This document shows positions 32,552 to 44,549 of a stretch of 64,000 bases of DNA, in pieces. This DNA comes from Hyalella azteca (Eukaryota; Arthropoda; Malacostraca; Amphipoda; Hyalellidae): NCBI RefSeq assembly GCF_000764305.2, contig NW_025939667.1:1-64000 (forward strand). Direction: 5' to 3'. A program made the position numbers and the translations under genes. The stretch's first letter is position 1, and each line of letters begins with the position of its first letter. The notes under the pieces are model-generated. The model was not told the DNA's origin. It saw only the letters and a program-made list of their open reading frames with translations, and searched no databases.

Positions 32552-32874
32552 TCAATCAACCCGGACTATGTAACAAACGCCGAAGACGCCGGGACTCGGA
32601 AACTCGATCACGTGCTTCACCGACTCTGGAGAACGTCTTTGGAGGTAGTGGGAGAACGTCTTTGGAGGAGCTCTCCAGCTCCTTACTGGACTCCAGCCGT
32701 CCAGATGAAGAAATCACGGCTAAATCCTACCGTGGCTTACTGACTTTCTGGCAATTCTCAACGTCCACAGTAGTTCTTACCTCCAACATGACCACCTACG
32801 TCAATTTAAATCAACTAATCAATATTTTCCTTGGCGTATTGGGGTGTTCAGCGACTCTTTGTTTAACTTCATAG
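32552..32874 (+). CDS. Copy D terminal exon (exon d)
   Basis: Terminal exon of the family, entered in phase 1 (TC AAT CAA). The peptide runs NQPGLCNKRRRRRDSETRSR, ASPTLENVFGGSGRTSLEEL, SSSLLDSSRPDEEITAKS, RGLLTFWQFSTSTVVLTSNM, a hydrophobic stretch, and LGCSATLCLTS before TAG. It is about 107 codons long, longer than copies A-C through an insert containing a repeated GGxGRTSLEE-like word. The five-Arg run is the strongest furin-like site in the family. The frame is fully open and codon positions look normal. Confidence 0.7.
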
Positions 32875-33590
32875 ATCATTGCAAGAGAATTTCATAGTAA
32901 ATGTCATGTTAAATTTGATCTGAAACTATATTCAATATTCTAATATCATACAACATTAATGAATATATGAATACAGCAATACTGATAGTGAGTGATTATT
33001 ATCATAACTGGAATCCAGGCCAAAACTTATGCAATAGACCATAAAAAATGTCCTTACCCAATTACCTCTATTGAAAACAAGGAACTTGAAAAAGTTGGTC
33101 TGTTCATTACATTGAAGCTACTATTTAATTCCCTCTTTCATATATGTGTTTTTCACCTGCGTGTCTTAAAAAAACATATTTTTTACTCAGCTTTATTAAG
33201 CCTGGAACGTAATAAACGTTCGCATATGAATATTTCATTATTTATATGTTTGGAATTACCTTCGATTCACAGCTTAGTAAGTAAAGTAAAACGTATCTCA
33301 AACATTCAATGTTTCAATAAACACAGTTACAGCAACGAAATATTGCGTACGTGTTAAACTTATAATCATTGAATGAAACACTATTTTTTGATGGCGCCTA
33401 CGGTCCATCAAGAAATAAAACCTTACTTCAAAGGAATCGATCCTGATTTAGTAATTAGCATCCGTTAGCTGCACGAGTTTTCTAACTATTAATTGGTAGA
33501 TGAGTAGCGTTCCAAAAATTATCTTCACTGAAACAGACTTCATTGTCTTGACGCGCTTAATTTGGATAAAAAACTGCTGTGCGAGATTCT
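32875..33590. other. Downstream of copy D, no gene seen
   Basis: The long frame at 32992-33357 is AT-driven, rich in Ile, Lys, Phe and Leu, and has no motif or splice context. I do not call it a gene. Confidence 0.4.
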
Positions 33591-33619
33591 GGATATCGTT
33601 TCATCGGATTTATAGCAGC

Positions 33620-33715
33620 TTTCACACAGGGCGGCAAATACCGCGCGCGTCAAATATGCCGCGGCGGTGTTTACCGCGCAATCTTTCACACGAAGCGGTT
33701 TTTAACGCTGGAATC
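33620..33715 (+). repeat. Element end with TTTCACAC words, left
   Basis: The segment GCAGCTTTCACACAGGGCGG ... TTTACCGCGC ... CTTTCACACGAAGCGGTTTTT has an inverted, longer counterpart at 35480-35735. It is GC-rich and palindrome-rich, like the ends of non-autonomous DNA elements. Confidence 0.6.
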
Positions 33716-34015
33716 TATCAGTCTTGCAGTGCTGTTTTATGAACCATCAGTCCATCTCTATGTTTAGGTAACAACATTTCGGTATGGAAATATATCTCTA
33801 TGTGAGAATAATGTGAATACATCTCTATGGAAATACCTATATATTTTATGGAAAATATATCTTCCATCATATATATCTCTATCACTTTAGGGAAATATAT
33901 ATTTATCAATGTATATCGATATGAGCATGTAACAATACTTATGTAACAATGTTTTTGCAACAATGTTTATTTACCGACATTTATGTGACAGTATCAGTCT
34001 ATAATTATCTATCAG

Positions 34016-35421
34016 CAGGGAGCGTACCGGTCATGGAAAACCTGGAAAGTCATGGGATTTCATTTCAGGTCATGGAAAGCCATAAAACAAAAGGCGTTTT
34101 GATTTCCCTCAGTAAGGTTGATATTGGTTACATGGCCAGGACAAAAAAAAAGCTTGCAGACTAGAAGGCACGAGCACTGCAAGTTCTCACTGTCAAGACA
34201 CGAGCGCAGGACTTCATGCAGGATGTAGTCCAAAAGCTACTGGACAAGAGCCCTATCACTCAGGCTATCAGGTAAGTCTTTGGTAGGAACCTGAGATGGC
34301 CTTGGTGCCAAAAGTCTTCAACAAGAAGGACTGGAAGGAAGCCGACAAGACACGTTTGAAGAACCGTCTCACTTTGCTTGTTGTTGCCACGAGATGCCCT
34401 AACACAAATGTGGATGGTGTTGTGCGATGAAATGTGCAACTTTAGAGATGAATCACAAGATTGCAGTAAACTGAACGCACATTTTCGAGCATTTTCAACT
34501 TCTGATCGACTAGACACTTTTTGGCATGACATTCTGTCAAAGAGCACCTACAAGAAGCTCTGGAATGTAGTGCAGATTCTCATGCTCCAGTCTCGTGGCC
34601 AAGACACGGTTGAAAGAGGGTTTTCGTTCAAGAAGGAAGTCATGACACATAACATGAAAAAGCGATCGGCGGTTGCCCTGCGTGCTGTGGTTGATCATTT
34701 TGCACATGTAGGTGCCCTGTACAAGATGACCATCGCCAAGAAGATGCTGCTTGCAGCTGGTAGTACCAAGACAGCCTACAATAATTATTTGACAGAAGAG
34801 AAAGAGCAGAATGCGAGGGCCCAGAAAACCCAGAAGAGGAAGGCTCTGTTGAATGAGCTGATGAACTGAAGAAGAAGAAAAGGCGTACGGAGGAGGGCAT
34901 CAAGACGCTTGAGCAAGCAGCAGATGAATATGCAGAAGCAATGGAGAGAAAGGGGGAATTGAAAATTGTCGCCAAGTTCAACGTCATGAGACGATCTTTG
35001 AAAACAAAGCAACAGGAACTAGACACTCTTGAACTGAACATTGAAGAAAAAGTTGATGAAAAAGCTGCAGGTGAATGTTAGGGTTGTGGCGTTGAAGAGT
35101 GTTCTGAGCTGTATTGACATTATCATATGTAATCTTGTTTGCCTTGATCAATACAGTATTTGTTGCGATTTGACACTATTGAATTCATAATATTTCCAGT
35201 GTGGGCTTGATTTTCAGATATGTCATTTTTGATTCTCATGCACTGTTCGCCTGCTCTATGCATTTACCCATTTGTTGTTTATCAACTGTAGGAGATGATA
35301 GAATATGCACGGTTAGTTTTTCAGTCATGCTAGACCTATCGTATACGAGTCTTGGAAAATTATATTGATGGTCACGGAGATTCATAGAAATTTTTTTCTA
35401 AGTACCGGTACGCACCCAGTG
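34016..35421 (+). mobile_element. hAT-like DNA transposon, about 1.4 kb, decayed
   Basis: The left end CAGGGAGCGTACCGGTCATG and the right end CCGGTACGCACCCAGTG are inverted repeats with the CA...TG outer bases usual for hAT elements. Inside is the C-terminal part of a transposase (34378-34869). No matching 8-bp target duplication is visible. The element lies between two inverted TTTCACAC-type ends, so it may be inserted into another element. Confidence 0.7.
34378..34869 (+). pseudogene. hAT-type transposase C-terminal fragment
   Basis: The frame contains TYKKLWNVVQILMLQSRGQD followed by TVERGFSFKKEV, then LRAVVDHFAHVGALYKM and a Lys/Glu-rich tail. The SxGQxxVERGFS block followed by an R.v.DH...vG segment is a signature of the C-terminal region of hAT-derived transposases. 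Upstream in other frames lie MARTKKKLAD and LTVKTRAQDFMQDVVQKLLD, separated by stops and shifts. The protein is therefore broken and its N-terminal zinc finger and catalytic core are missing. Confidence 0.65.
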
Positions 35422-35479
35422 TCATTCCTGCAGTGCTGTTTATTATGCATCTAAAATACGGTCCCACTATCTGTACCAC

Positions 35480-35735
35480 ACTAGGACGTGGCGTCAAAAA
35501 CCGCCTTGTGTGAAAGATTACATTGAATACCATTGCAAGTTAAACTGTCGCGGCAAATCTGCCGCTGCAGTTTAAGCAGGACACACGCGGGCGTCAGGCA
35601 TCAAATTCTACGCCCCGTTAAAAGCCGTCGTGTGTGAACAGCATGCAGTGCGCATTTTGTATGTTCGCTAAGGTTCGGAGGTAAATACCGTCGGACGCTG
35701 ACGGTATTTACTACCTGTGTGAAAGGTGCCTGATA
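35480..35735 (-). repeat. Element end with TTTCACAC words, right
   Basis: In reverse complement it shares TTTCACACAGG, AAATACCG, AATCTTTCACAC and GGCGGTTTTT with 33620-33715, but carries about 140 extra bases including a perfect GTAAATACCGTC / GACGGTATTTAC stem. It is the probable second end of a host element that surrounds the hAT-like one. Confidence 0.6.
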
Positions 35736-35759
35736 TTCTAGAATTACGCTCTGCTAGCC

Positions 35760-36980
35760 CGGCAGTACTATATATCTGCATTCAGAAAACTTGTGCAAGT
35801 ATTATCGTTGCGACATCTGCATCTTTAGTGAGTAGCACATCCAAAGGAAAATTCCATCGAAAAATTGTTACGGAATTATTATAAACTACCTTCTTAAAAT
35901 ACAATTACACTAACCAGTGCAATTGTTACTGTCACTTTATTACCTATACCTGTAGATGGTTCTGCTATCAACTCAAATAATGTCTAATATATAAAATTTA
36001 AACAAAACGCAGTAAGTTAACTTTGGCCGTAGTTCCATGTAATTGTGGAAGCCCTTTGAGGGGGTATAATTGTTTTATCATGCACTTGGTTGTTTGCATC
36101 ACTTCTCCAATCTCTTGAAAATATAGCATGATCAACATAAATTTTGAACTTTAAGCAGTCTAACATTTTTCTCTCTGTTGGACACCTTTTTGACACGTGA
36201 TGCATGCCGAAGAACAAGAATGAGTGGCATCCAGTAATATGTGGGCAAATAATATACTCACAATAAATCGTTCAGAACATTTCCATTTTCGTATATTGTT
36301 TGGAGCAATAAGTGTATTACGTTGGCCCTGTAATTGCCTTGTCTCTCCTCTTTCGACATCCTAATCGGTCATAGGCAGGATTTATTTCCCTGTTCGTCTC
36401 ACTACAGCATACAGAGTAAACTCGGTTTACATTCTCTGGATCTCAACTCCTTCCAATTAAGAGCGGCCGGTGTTGTCTTTACTCGTATAGGTTCGTGTTT
36501 AGTTATTACTGGTAAAACACGGGGATCATCAGTGCAGGTACCAAACACGTTTTGAAAGATTCGACAAGCATTTTTTCGATGGATGATGTACTTTTTAGTT
36601 TCGTATCTCAGGCACATTGTAAAAATAAATAATGCATAAAAACTCATTTAATCCTGTGTAATAGTGTTTTGGAGCGGCCTCAGGCAACCAAAGTAATTTT
36701 CTAGCGAATTTTACGTTAGATATGAACTGTTAATATATACTACAGATATAAGCTGACGAATAATATCAACCAACCGCAAATTAATTCGTTTCACATAAAA
36801 TACTCTAAAGTTGATTGATCATGAATGCTGTAAGGGACAGAAATCGTTATTATTCAAGGTAATCAAGGTATTAATGTGAAATTATTAGGCGGTAATTTTC
36901 ATTTCATAAATCGTTTATTGTCAGAAATTTTAAATTGTCATTTTTATTTAAAGGATGAGGTGATAAAATTATTTTGCCAT
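35760..36980. other. Spacer, nothing certain
   Basis: A minus-strand frame at 36402-36570 (CTDDPRVLPVITKHEPIRVK) has protein-like composition but no acceptor. The rest is AT-rich. Confidence 0.35.
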
Positions 36981-36984
36981 AAAT

Positions 36985-37085
36985 AGCCGTGGAAGTATGT
37001 GCTTTGTACACACCTCCACGTAGCACATACCTACAAAGGAGCACATTTTGCCGTGGATGTATGTGTGCTGCTTTTGTATGTGAAT
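36985..37085. repeat. Local direct and inverted repeat
   Basis: GCCGTGGAAGTATGTGCTTT and GCCGTGGATGTATGTGTGCT are direct copies about 70 bp apart, and the CTCCACGTAGCACATACCTA between them pairs with either. Confidence 0.6.
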
Positions 37086-37299
37086 ATGTAAACATAGTTA
37101 TGTTTAGATGCAATTTTAAACGAATTGCGTGAATATATAGTTTTTTTCTGAATACATTATACAACTGATTATTCATTTATTTCATTTGTTTCTTAGCCTT
37201 TAATCCAGAGTTAGCCACGAATTTCAGCTTCAGTGAAAAAATAGAAATATTTGCCGTGATGAGTTTTTGTCGAAATTAGTCTGGCTGCTACTCCTTCGA

Positions 37300-37440
37300 C
37301 AGCATATCCAGCTCTGCCAGCGTTCACTTTAAATAAGCCATAATATATGGTTTAGCCAGCGTTCAATTCAACTCGGTACTGACAGCTCAGCCAGTGTTCA
37401 CTGCAACTCACACAGCATTTACAGCTCAGCCAGCTGTTCT
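37300..37440. repeat. Degenerate CAGCTCAGCCAG tandem words
   Basis: CCAGCGTTCACT, CCAGCGTTCAAT, ACAGCTCAGCCAGTGTTCAC and ACAGCTCAGCCAGCTGTTC recur at 30-55 bp spacing. They are probably remnants of a satellite. Confidence 0.5.
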
Positions 37441-40154
37441 GTATTGCTACATGTTCCATAATTTTTCTTCTTTTTTAAATGCAATAGACTTGATGAGACA
37501 GAAGCCAGATATTCCTTCAAATGTGCGTATTTAAACAAATACGAAACATTTTTAATTTCTACCCCAGACTGGGATAAATTTACCCTATACACTTTGGTCG
37601 CACAACAATTATTTGCCGGCTGCTGGTCGGATATCATCTGCCTGCTTCAATTGAAAACAAAAGCCCTACCTCAAACTCACGCACCAAAATTAAGGCATAA
37701 GTGGTCCTTGACTACAACATAAGGGGTTTTGGTGTCTCAATAAACTTTTCTCTTGAAATTTAATTTTTTTGGCATTGTTTCAGTGGCTATGTAAATGTGC
37801 AGGTATTATTTAAATTTTTGCCTTTGTGTTTAAATCACATTTTACAAACATATTAAAGATCGAGAAAACATAGCAGGCTTTAAAACTTTCTTGCCTATGG
37901 CCTATCGAAAAATCCAGGCTCACTTTCTCTTTTGGTATAATCCTGTATTACCAAACAACCGGGCGAATTCAATTCCAATAATGTTTCATATTTTAAATCG
38001 ATTTGGTTGCGAAAAAGATTCAATATTGTAGCATCATATTCGTTACGAAGGATTTGAAAAACGCGACTTTTCGTACTTTCTTATTAAAATCGATTTCTGC
38101 GAAACAAACAAAACAATGGGGAACATTAGTAAAAATTAGTATTGCACATGTGGTAACTAAGCTAAGTAAAACACTTTATTACGACTATGAACATATTGAT
38201 CTTAAAATCGCAGGTAAATATTCAGTTCACGATTCCTAATTAAAATACGTACCAAATATTTCCCTCAACCAAGTAAGTCGAGAGCCAGCATCGAACTGAA
38301 TCATAACCGTTAATTAAAATCGACTATAGCTATGCATGACACACACGCGCCAGGCGGACAATATATTTGACGAAGTACCGTAAGAACTTAAAACTTAACA
38401 AATATCTTTAAACCATAACAGCAACACACTGCTAGTTTTTTATAAAATTCTCTTAAAAGTTTGGCTGCCAATTGGTGGGATCAATTGCCATTTTTCCCTT
38501 AAAATATTGCTTCATTTCTCACCAGCCTCTTGTAAGAGGGTGCTGGAAAAAAACACGTTGGTGTAATTTGTTCCTGTCACAACCGCTATAATTAAACTTT
38601 ACTATCAGCAATATATTGCATTTTATGGGTGGCTTATAAGCTGTAAAATCTACCAACCATCAGTACCTTTAGCCTTAGAGAAAAAGATGAAACTCAGCGA
38701 ACTTTTTAGTAGCGAAAAATATAATGATTCTTGCGTTGTTTTTTATGTGCGTTACTGCAAAAAAATTTATTTTAGGGTCGAATGTTGCGAAGATTAATGA
38801 TGTCCGCATAAAATATTTTGTACAACTCCCGTATTAAGTCTTGTTGAATACAGAGAGCACATTCCACAATGAGCGGCTCAACGCAGCATGTCGGGTCTGA
38901 GCTAAGCCAGCTTGCTTTGAATTATTAAAATAGAACAATATGTGCAAAACGAGCTTGAAATACGAAAATAAAACTTCATTCATTACAAAATTATTTAAGA
39001 TAAAAATGGTACAAACGAAAAGGACTTGTCCTCTATTATGAAACAATCGAGATAGGCGGAATGGTACACGAGTTCAATTCTACTGCAAACTTTATTCTTA
39101 TCAAGTAAGTCGCGGTGCAATTAAACTGAGAAAAAAAATTCGTTTCGTCGTTTCTCTTTTAAAGCATTTCTGCTCAAATGTTCAAATATCGATATCACTC
39201 TTTTAGAACCAATTAAGATCCATGCAGACATGTAATAATTATTTCATCTTGACATGTCGATGTAATGCTTTTGATGAGGCAGCGAATGAAATTTGATGCA
39301 GCACTCTACGGCATTTGATGCACAACTGCATGACATACATGTATGAATGATGCAATCTTGAATGGGTCAAACTTATTTCATATTCGCTAACTTGGTCAGA
39401 AACTCCGTGTCGATCCGAGACACGGAGCAGTAGCAATATATACGGGATGAAGCTGTTACTCACTAAAGCTCTTGGGGTGATAAGTTAATAATAATTACAA
39501 AAACAATTTAAATGTGGCAAGTTCTCTCAGACATTACATGTCCATGAAGAAATGAAAAAAAAATATGCGCCAGGTAATTAGTTATCCTACCACCCTAGAC
39601 ATGGGAGAATTTTCCCTCGTTAATAATTTTGAGAAAATACGTTAATAAATCGGTCAATTTAGAATATTCTGAACTTAGTATACTTGAATCCGATCAACAG
39701 GCCAGCTAGATTAATATTTAAGGGGAAATTTCTCAGAAATTTACTGTTTCGAACTACTTGTTTGGTTATTACATTCGATACAACATCGTCCATTTAAGTG
39801 GGAGGCTCCAACCATATAAGCTAGCTTTACTGCTACCACTTCATTAGCAGTCTCTTTAAAATGCAACAGATGTTGACAGGCATATTAAAAAGTTCGTGTC
39901 TAACTCTCACGATTTAAGAAACTGCCGAGTTAGAGAAATACATTAATTGGAGCGTAAAGCAAATGAGGTGCTCCAGTGAATATGAATGAAAACAAGTGAC
40001 CTAAATAACTGCCTAAAAACACTACACTGTTCATTTAATTTACCTCCATTGAATAAATTTTGGTATTTTTTAACTAGAGTTAGGACGCAAGTGGATTATT
40101 AATTGGACGCAAAATCCATGAGCTCGTAGATTTAATGGTTTCACAAACAACATG
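37441..40154. other. Spacer, nothing recognised
   Basis: AT-rich DNA. The minus frame at 37419-37637 and the plus frame at 38003-38239 lack splice sites and motifs. Confidence 0.35.
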
Positions 40155-40304
40155 TCACCGCCTGCGTTCAAATTTTGCGGTAATTTCAGCACCAATTCCT
40201 GTTTTTGCGGCGAAGCTCCAAGGAAAAGAGTGGGGATCCATAGGTGGCAACAATCGGGCACTGAAATTGACGATTTCAAAAAAGCGACCTGCGATCAACG
40301 CGAC
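40155..40304 (-). CDS. Second of two linked exons, unrecognised gene
   Basis: A 150-nt stretch after CTCCTGCAG, entered in phase 0, reads VALIAGRFFEIVNFSARLLP followed by PMDPHSFPWSFAAKTGIGAE and ITAKFERRR, then TGA. It fits the phase 0 exit of the exon at 40652-40832, 347 bp upstream on the same strand. It may be the last exon, or may use an internal donor CG|GTGACA just before the stop. The sequence is GC-richer than its surroundings. The family is not recognised. Confidence 0.4.
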   Translation of the reverse strand, partial: VALIAGRFFEIVNFSARLLPPMDPHSFPWSFAAKTGIGAEITAKFERRR

Positions 40305-40651
40305 CTGCAGGAGCACGGTGGTCACTTCATTCAACGGTGGAAAATAATGGTACTATTTGTGGATTTTTATTTACTTACTAATTTGTATACCAGTTTCAAC
40401 AAAGATTAGTAAGATTTCAAATTAGTTTGCACTCTGGACAAATAGGGAATATATATGTATATTCCACATCTGCAGCTATACATATTTGGTTCCGCTGCTT
40501 TCGGAAATTTATCTAATTTTCTTGTTAGCCACTTCGCAATTATTATATCCTCGATTTGCAGAAGGACATCTCCATATAAATACCTAATAAGCTTACTATA
40601 TTAACATTTTTAATGACCTTAAAGCAATGTTGATAATTTCAAAACACTTAC

Positions 40652-40832
40652 TATGTTTCCTTTGTAATTACGAGAGTCCCCGACCACTTTAACAGTGGTG
40701 TCAATTTGGGCGCTGTAATTAGCGCCGCTGAAGCGAGCTTCAGCCTTTAGGATCAAAGAAAATGAGCTCGTTAATTGCGGAACTGGAGGCTTCATTGAAA
40801 GTACCGACATTCTCACGTAGACAGGGATGCGC
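40652..40832 (-). CDS. First of two linked exons, unrecognised gene
   Basis: A 181-nt stretch between AATTATATAG and ATA|GTAAGT, with one base completing an upstream codon and a phase 0 exit. It reads RIPVYVRMSVLSMKPPVPQL, TSSFSLILKAEARFSGANYS, AQIDTTVKVVGDSRNYKGNI. The alternating pattern (ARFSGANYSAQIDTTVKVV) suggests beta-strands. A large lipid-transfer-protein or Ig-like fold is possible but I cannot claim it. Both splice sites are good and the phase matches 40155-40304, which makes chance less likely. Earlier exons may lie among the exon-like minus-strand fragments at 42-45 kb. Confidence 0.45.
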
Positions 40833-42280
40833 CTATATAATTTCTTAAGTGTAAATGCAAGAGTTTCTTTTTACGAAAATTTTATATGAGTAAGACTTTT
40901 ACCGCTAAAATCTCCTTCAATTACAAACATTTTAAGAGAAAGAACGCCTAAAGCATCATGCAAATAAAACTTTATTAAACAAATCAGGCTTTAATGTCAG
41001 AACAAAGTTTTTGATTCTATAAGACGACATTACCAAATTTTAAAATGTAAAAACAAATAATGTACGACTCAAACTGACTGACTAATCGCTTCCAAATGTG
41101 ATTAAATCAAAAACAGTTTTCCATTTTTATTTAAACTCAGAATAGTTTGTGCTGGTCGTGTTTGCAAACACTACCGTGCCAAAAAATCACGTAGTAGACA
41201 ATTAGTTTGCAAAAAAAAGTATGTTAAGCCTCTCATACAGACATGATGTCATCCAGTGGGGTTATCCTGCGTCGGGCTAGCAATTTAGGAATTGGCGATC
41301 AATGATCTTTCTTTAAAAGAAAAATTTTCTCAGGAAGGTTTTTAATATATTTTTATTTCAATTCCTAATGGATATGGATTTTGTGGCGTTACAATGATAT
41401 CAAAGCGTCTAGTCAGATTCATCGAAAGATTAATGTACGAGCCGTAGTAATTATTATTTTTGTTATTAATAAAATTATTATTATTGTAATTCAATTATTA
41501 ATTATTATTATTTTTAATTTTATCGCTATTTATGTTCAACTTAATCGATAGTGACTCTGGTTATCTTAATTCGTAAGTGAGTGTTGAATGTTTTGAGTTG
41601 TTTCAGCATAGCTACGGTTAGATTAAGAAATTCTTTATTTGTACTTTTCATTCATTGGAATTTGCTTGCCCTGTCTTCGCACCTTCAAAACGTGAAACGC
41701 CAAACTGCCGCGGGAAACCTGCAATATTTTTCGAGTATTTGTACTAAATGCGTAATACAGTTTGCGCTTATTTTGACTTACTGCAAGATAACCTACATAT
41801 AAATTTCTTTTACCTGGAGATTAATCTTGCAATTTTCATGGCTCGCTCACGTTCACATTTTTATTGAATATTAGATGCATATGCAATCTCAAAATACCAT
41901 GCTTGATTTTATACGAACATTTTCAACATACGTTAATTTGATAATTTCTGTTGATTGTCATTTCTGCAAGCCTCACTTGAGCTCGTCTGATTTGTAATTT
42001 TGTCGAATAAAAATCATGGTAAAATGAATGGTAGCTGGCATTAATATTTAAATGATTAAATTTTGAAAATTTCGAATCAAAGTGGGAATAAACATATTAT
42101 TTTAAAGCAAGGAATACTTGTGAACAACAGATCAAAATGTAATTCTCTCAGAAGGAAAATGAGTAGCCTTATATGTCATTCTGGCCGTCAGAGTCCAGCT
42201 TTAAATAATTTTTTACGTGGTACCTAGCATGTTTTGCCTTCTATTTTAAAATTTTCAACTTAAGTTAAACTGGCTCAATC
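40833..42280. other. Spacer, with TTATTAT microsatellite
   Basis: A TTATTATTATT-type low-complexity run lies at about 41446-41525. No exon is seen. Confidence 0.4.
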
Positions 42281-42384
42281 ACTAAATTCTTTGTTGTATG
42301 GCAAGACATAAGTTAATGAAAAAAATCCTAATAAATGTCAATAACAAAGAAGACCATGAAAATGAATAAAGATAAGATTTCACG

Positions 42385-42580
42385 GAGTTTGAAGGGGAAG
42401 CCTTCGCGTCCTTTGGGGTGATTGAAAAGGGCACCACTTGGACATCTTGAGAAAGTTTGGACGTCAGGGAGGCTGAGGCTCTCGAGCATTGCGCCCGTCT
42501 CGGCCCATTGCGGCTTCCAGAAACTCGGCCAGTCTTGACGTTAAAAAAATATGCCGATTTTACACTTCCATCCAAGCGCA
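42385..42580 (-). other. Exon-like GC-rich fragment
   Basis: A GC-rich island on the minus strand reads VSGSRNGPRRAQCSRASASL followed by QDVQVVPFSITPKDAKASPS, ending near a weak donor TCC|GTGAAA. The acceptor side is poor. It may belong with the minus-strand exons at 40.2-40.8 kb. Confidence 0.25.
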
Positions 42581-42679
42581 CACATACTTACGCGGTAAAG
42601 CACACTGTATATATTAAATTAGTTACTTTGTTTGCTTTGTGTTACAGAAATTTTATTTTAAGTCAGTGCTTTCTGTGAC

Positions 42680-43580
42680 TTCAGTCAGTCAGTTATCATT
42701 CCGCATCGCGATTTAGATTTCATGCTGAAAGATCGCATAACATTTCAAATGAGGCAAGTGGTTCATTTTCTTTTCAGGAAAAGACTTGCAGCGGATCATA
42801 ATAAAAGTGGATCATGATAAATAAAAAATACTTTGCAACAGTTTATTTTACTTCCGCCAAGATTGAAGCATAATTTCATTATATTTAACTTGGTGACTTC
42901 GAATGCTCAGCATTCTCGCTTTCTTTAGCATATTCACTTACACTTGCTAGAAAAACAACCTGATTAAAAATTGTGAGGGTATTTAATTCGGTGGATTGAA
43001 TCGAGTGCTGAACTTTTATTCTAAACTTATTTGCAGCAGCTATAATGTGCTTTCAGTTGCATCAGAGAGAGAGTTTTTCTTAAAGATTAGATCCTCTGTG
43101 GTAAAGTTATGAGAAGTTTGTGCTGAAGTTATTTCTCCCGTAATTGAAACAAATTCTTTGTTCCTCAATTCACAAACATGTATTCACTGACAGCGGCGGT
43201 GAAAATTCTTCATAAGTAAACAATAGAAAAATTCCAGTTTTACGTATATAAAATTTCTTCAAATTACGTATCGCTACGTAAATTTCTTGAACGTATCGAT
43301 TGTACCTTGAGCCACAAAATGTTAGGGAATGAAGTTTCCACAAGGAACTTGAAATAAAGCAGGAGAAGTAAATTTAAAAAGTTTTTGTAAGTCGGGAAAA
43401 ATATTATACCATATTTCCAATCACATCTTGTCTTCCTGTTTTTTCAATGTATGATTTAACAAAACCACACTCCATCAAACCAGTATATCATGCCAAAAAC
43501 TTCAATAAATCTCCCGGAAAAATCATCTGAAATGACTTTTAACGCATTACTGACTTTATTTCTGGTTTTGCAGGGCTTGA
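42680..43580. other. Spacer, nothing recognised
   Basis: AT-rich sequence without repeat ends or exon signals. Confidence 0.35.
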
Positions 43581-43589
43581 ATGGACTGG

Positions 43590-43740
43590 TGGCGTCTGCA
43601 AGAATGACCTGCCCTTAAATTACGGCTTCTGTGATCCGAATTCTCAGCACTCTCGGGAAAACTTGCACGCAAGATTTCTTTGAAGGTTGGAGGTCCAGAA
43701 AAAGAGGAGCAGCTAATCGAAGTCAATTAATGAGGCTTTC
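43590..43740 (-). other. Exon-like fragment
   Basis: After CTTCGATTAG the minus strand reads CSSFSGPPTFKEILRASFPE then SAENSDHRSRNLRAG with a possible donor G|GTCATT. The composition is protein-like, but there is no conservation to test it. Confidence 0.2.
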
Positions 43741-44549
43741 TCGATGCCACGTATGGCTCGTTGGCCTGATAAGCCCTACGTGAGAGCGATTCAAAGTCCA
43801 GGCATAGGTTTTTTACCGATCCCGTTTGTGGGTTCATGAAGATTTCAGTGATCAACTGGGATTTTCGAGATGGATTCGGTGGCATGCATGGGATGTTCCA
43901 ATGAAAAATATACTACAGATTCTGTAGCCCTCTGAAACATGGAATGTTTCCATCAAGTCACAATTAGATACTAAAGTGACTTTTTTTAATTATAATAATA
44001 GTTGTGCTAATATTACATGATATTTCAATTGATATTGCAAATATTCCTTAGAAGTAAAATAATATCTGAAAATTTTTATTAAGATTTTCGTTACTCACAG
44101 CAGTGTCTTGCCTTTGATTTGGAATTATTGCAGCGTCTCCTTAATATTAGAGCGGACTGCGAGTGAAGAGTGGTCGTGTATGCACCACAGTCGCGTCCAT
44201 CGTTCATCCCGACGCTGAAGCACTGACCTTTGCGTGGAATTGAGGCTTCCATGTTTTTGAAGGATCGTAGCCCTGTGATCAATTACTAAGTCCAAGCCAG
44301 GAAATGGAAGCGGACTCTGGATCGTTCAATCTTCCGCCACCAATGCCAAACACGTCCGTTCCAAAGCAATGTGTGCAATTTTTTCTGGGCGTGTTTTCTC
44401 AACCGCGCACATTAATTTCAATTCCGGTCTTTAAAAGATAGTACACATACCCCACAAAAAAATTCATTGCGAAATTCCCACCAAATTGTACAGATAAATT
44501 ATTGAATCAATGACTTGCATAATTTTTAATCTACGCGTCTGCCGATCGT

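Noticed and set aside
32992..33357. 121-codon open frame downstream of copy D
   Set aside because: It is AT-driven, with no signal, domain, splice site or paralogue in the corresponding position of blocks B and C.
34640..35041. Ser-rich minus-strand frame over the hAT-like region
   Set aside because: It is the complement of the recognisable plus-strand transposase fragment.
36402..36647. Minus-strand frame with protein-like composition
   Set aside because: No acceptor precedes the protein-like part, and no link to the exons at 40 kb could be shown by phase.
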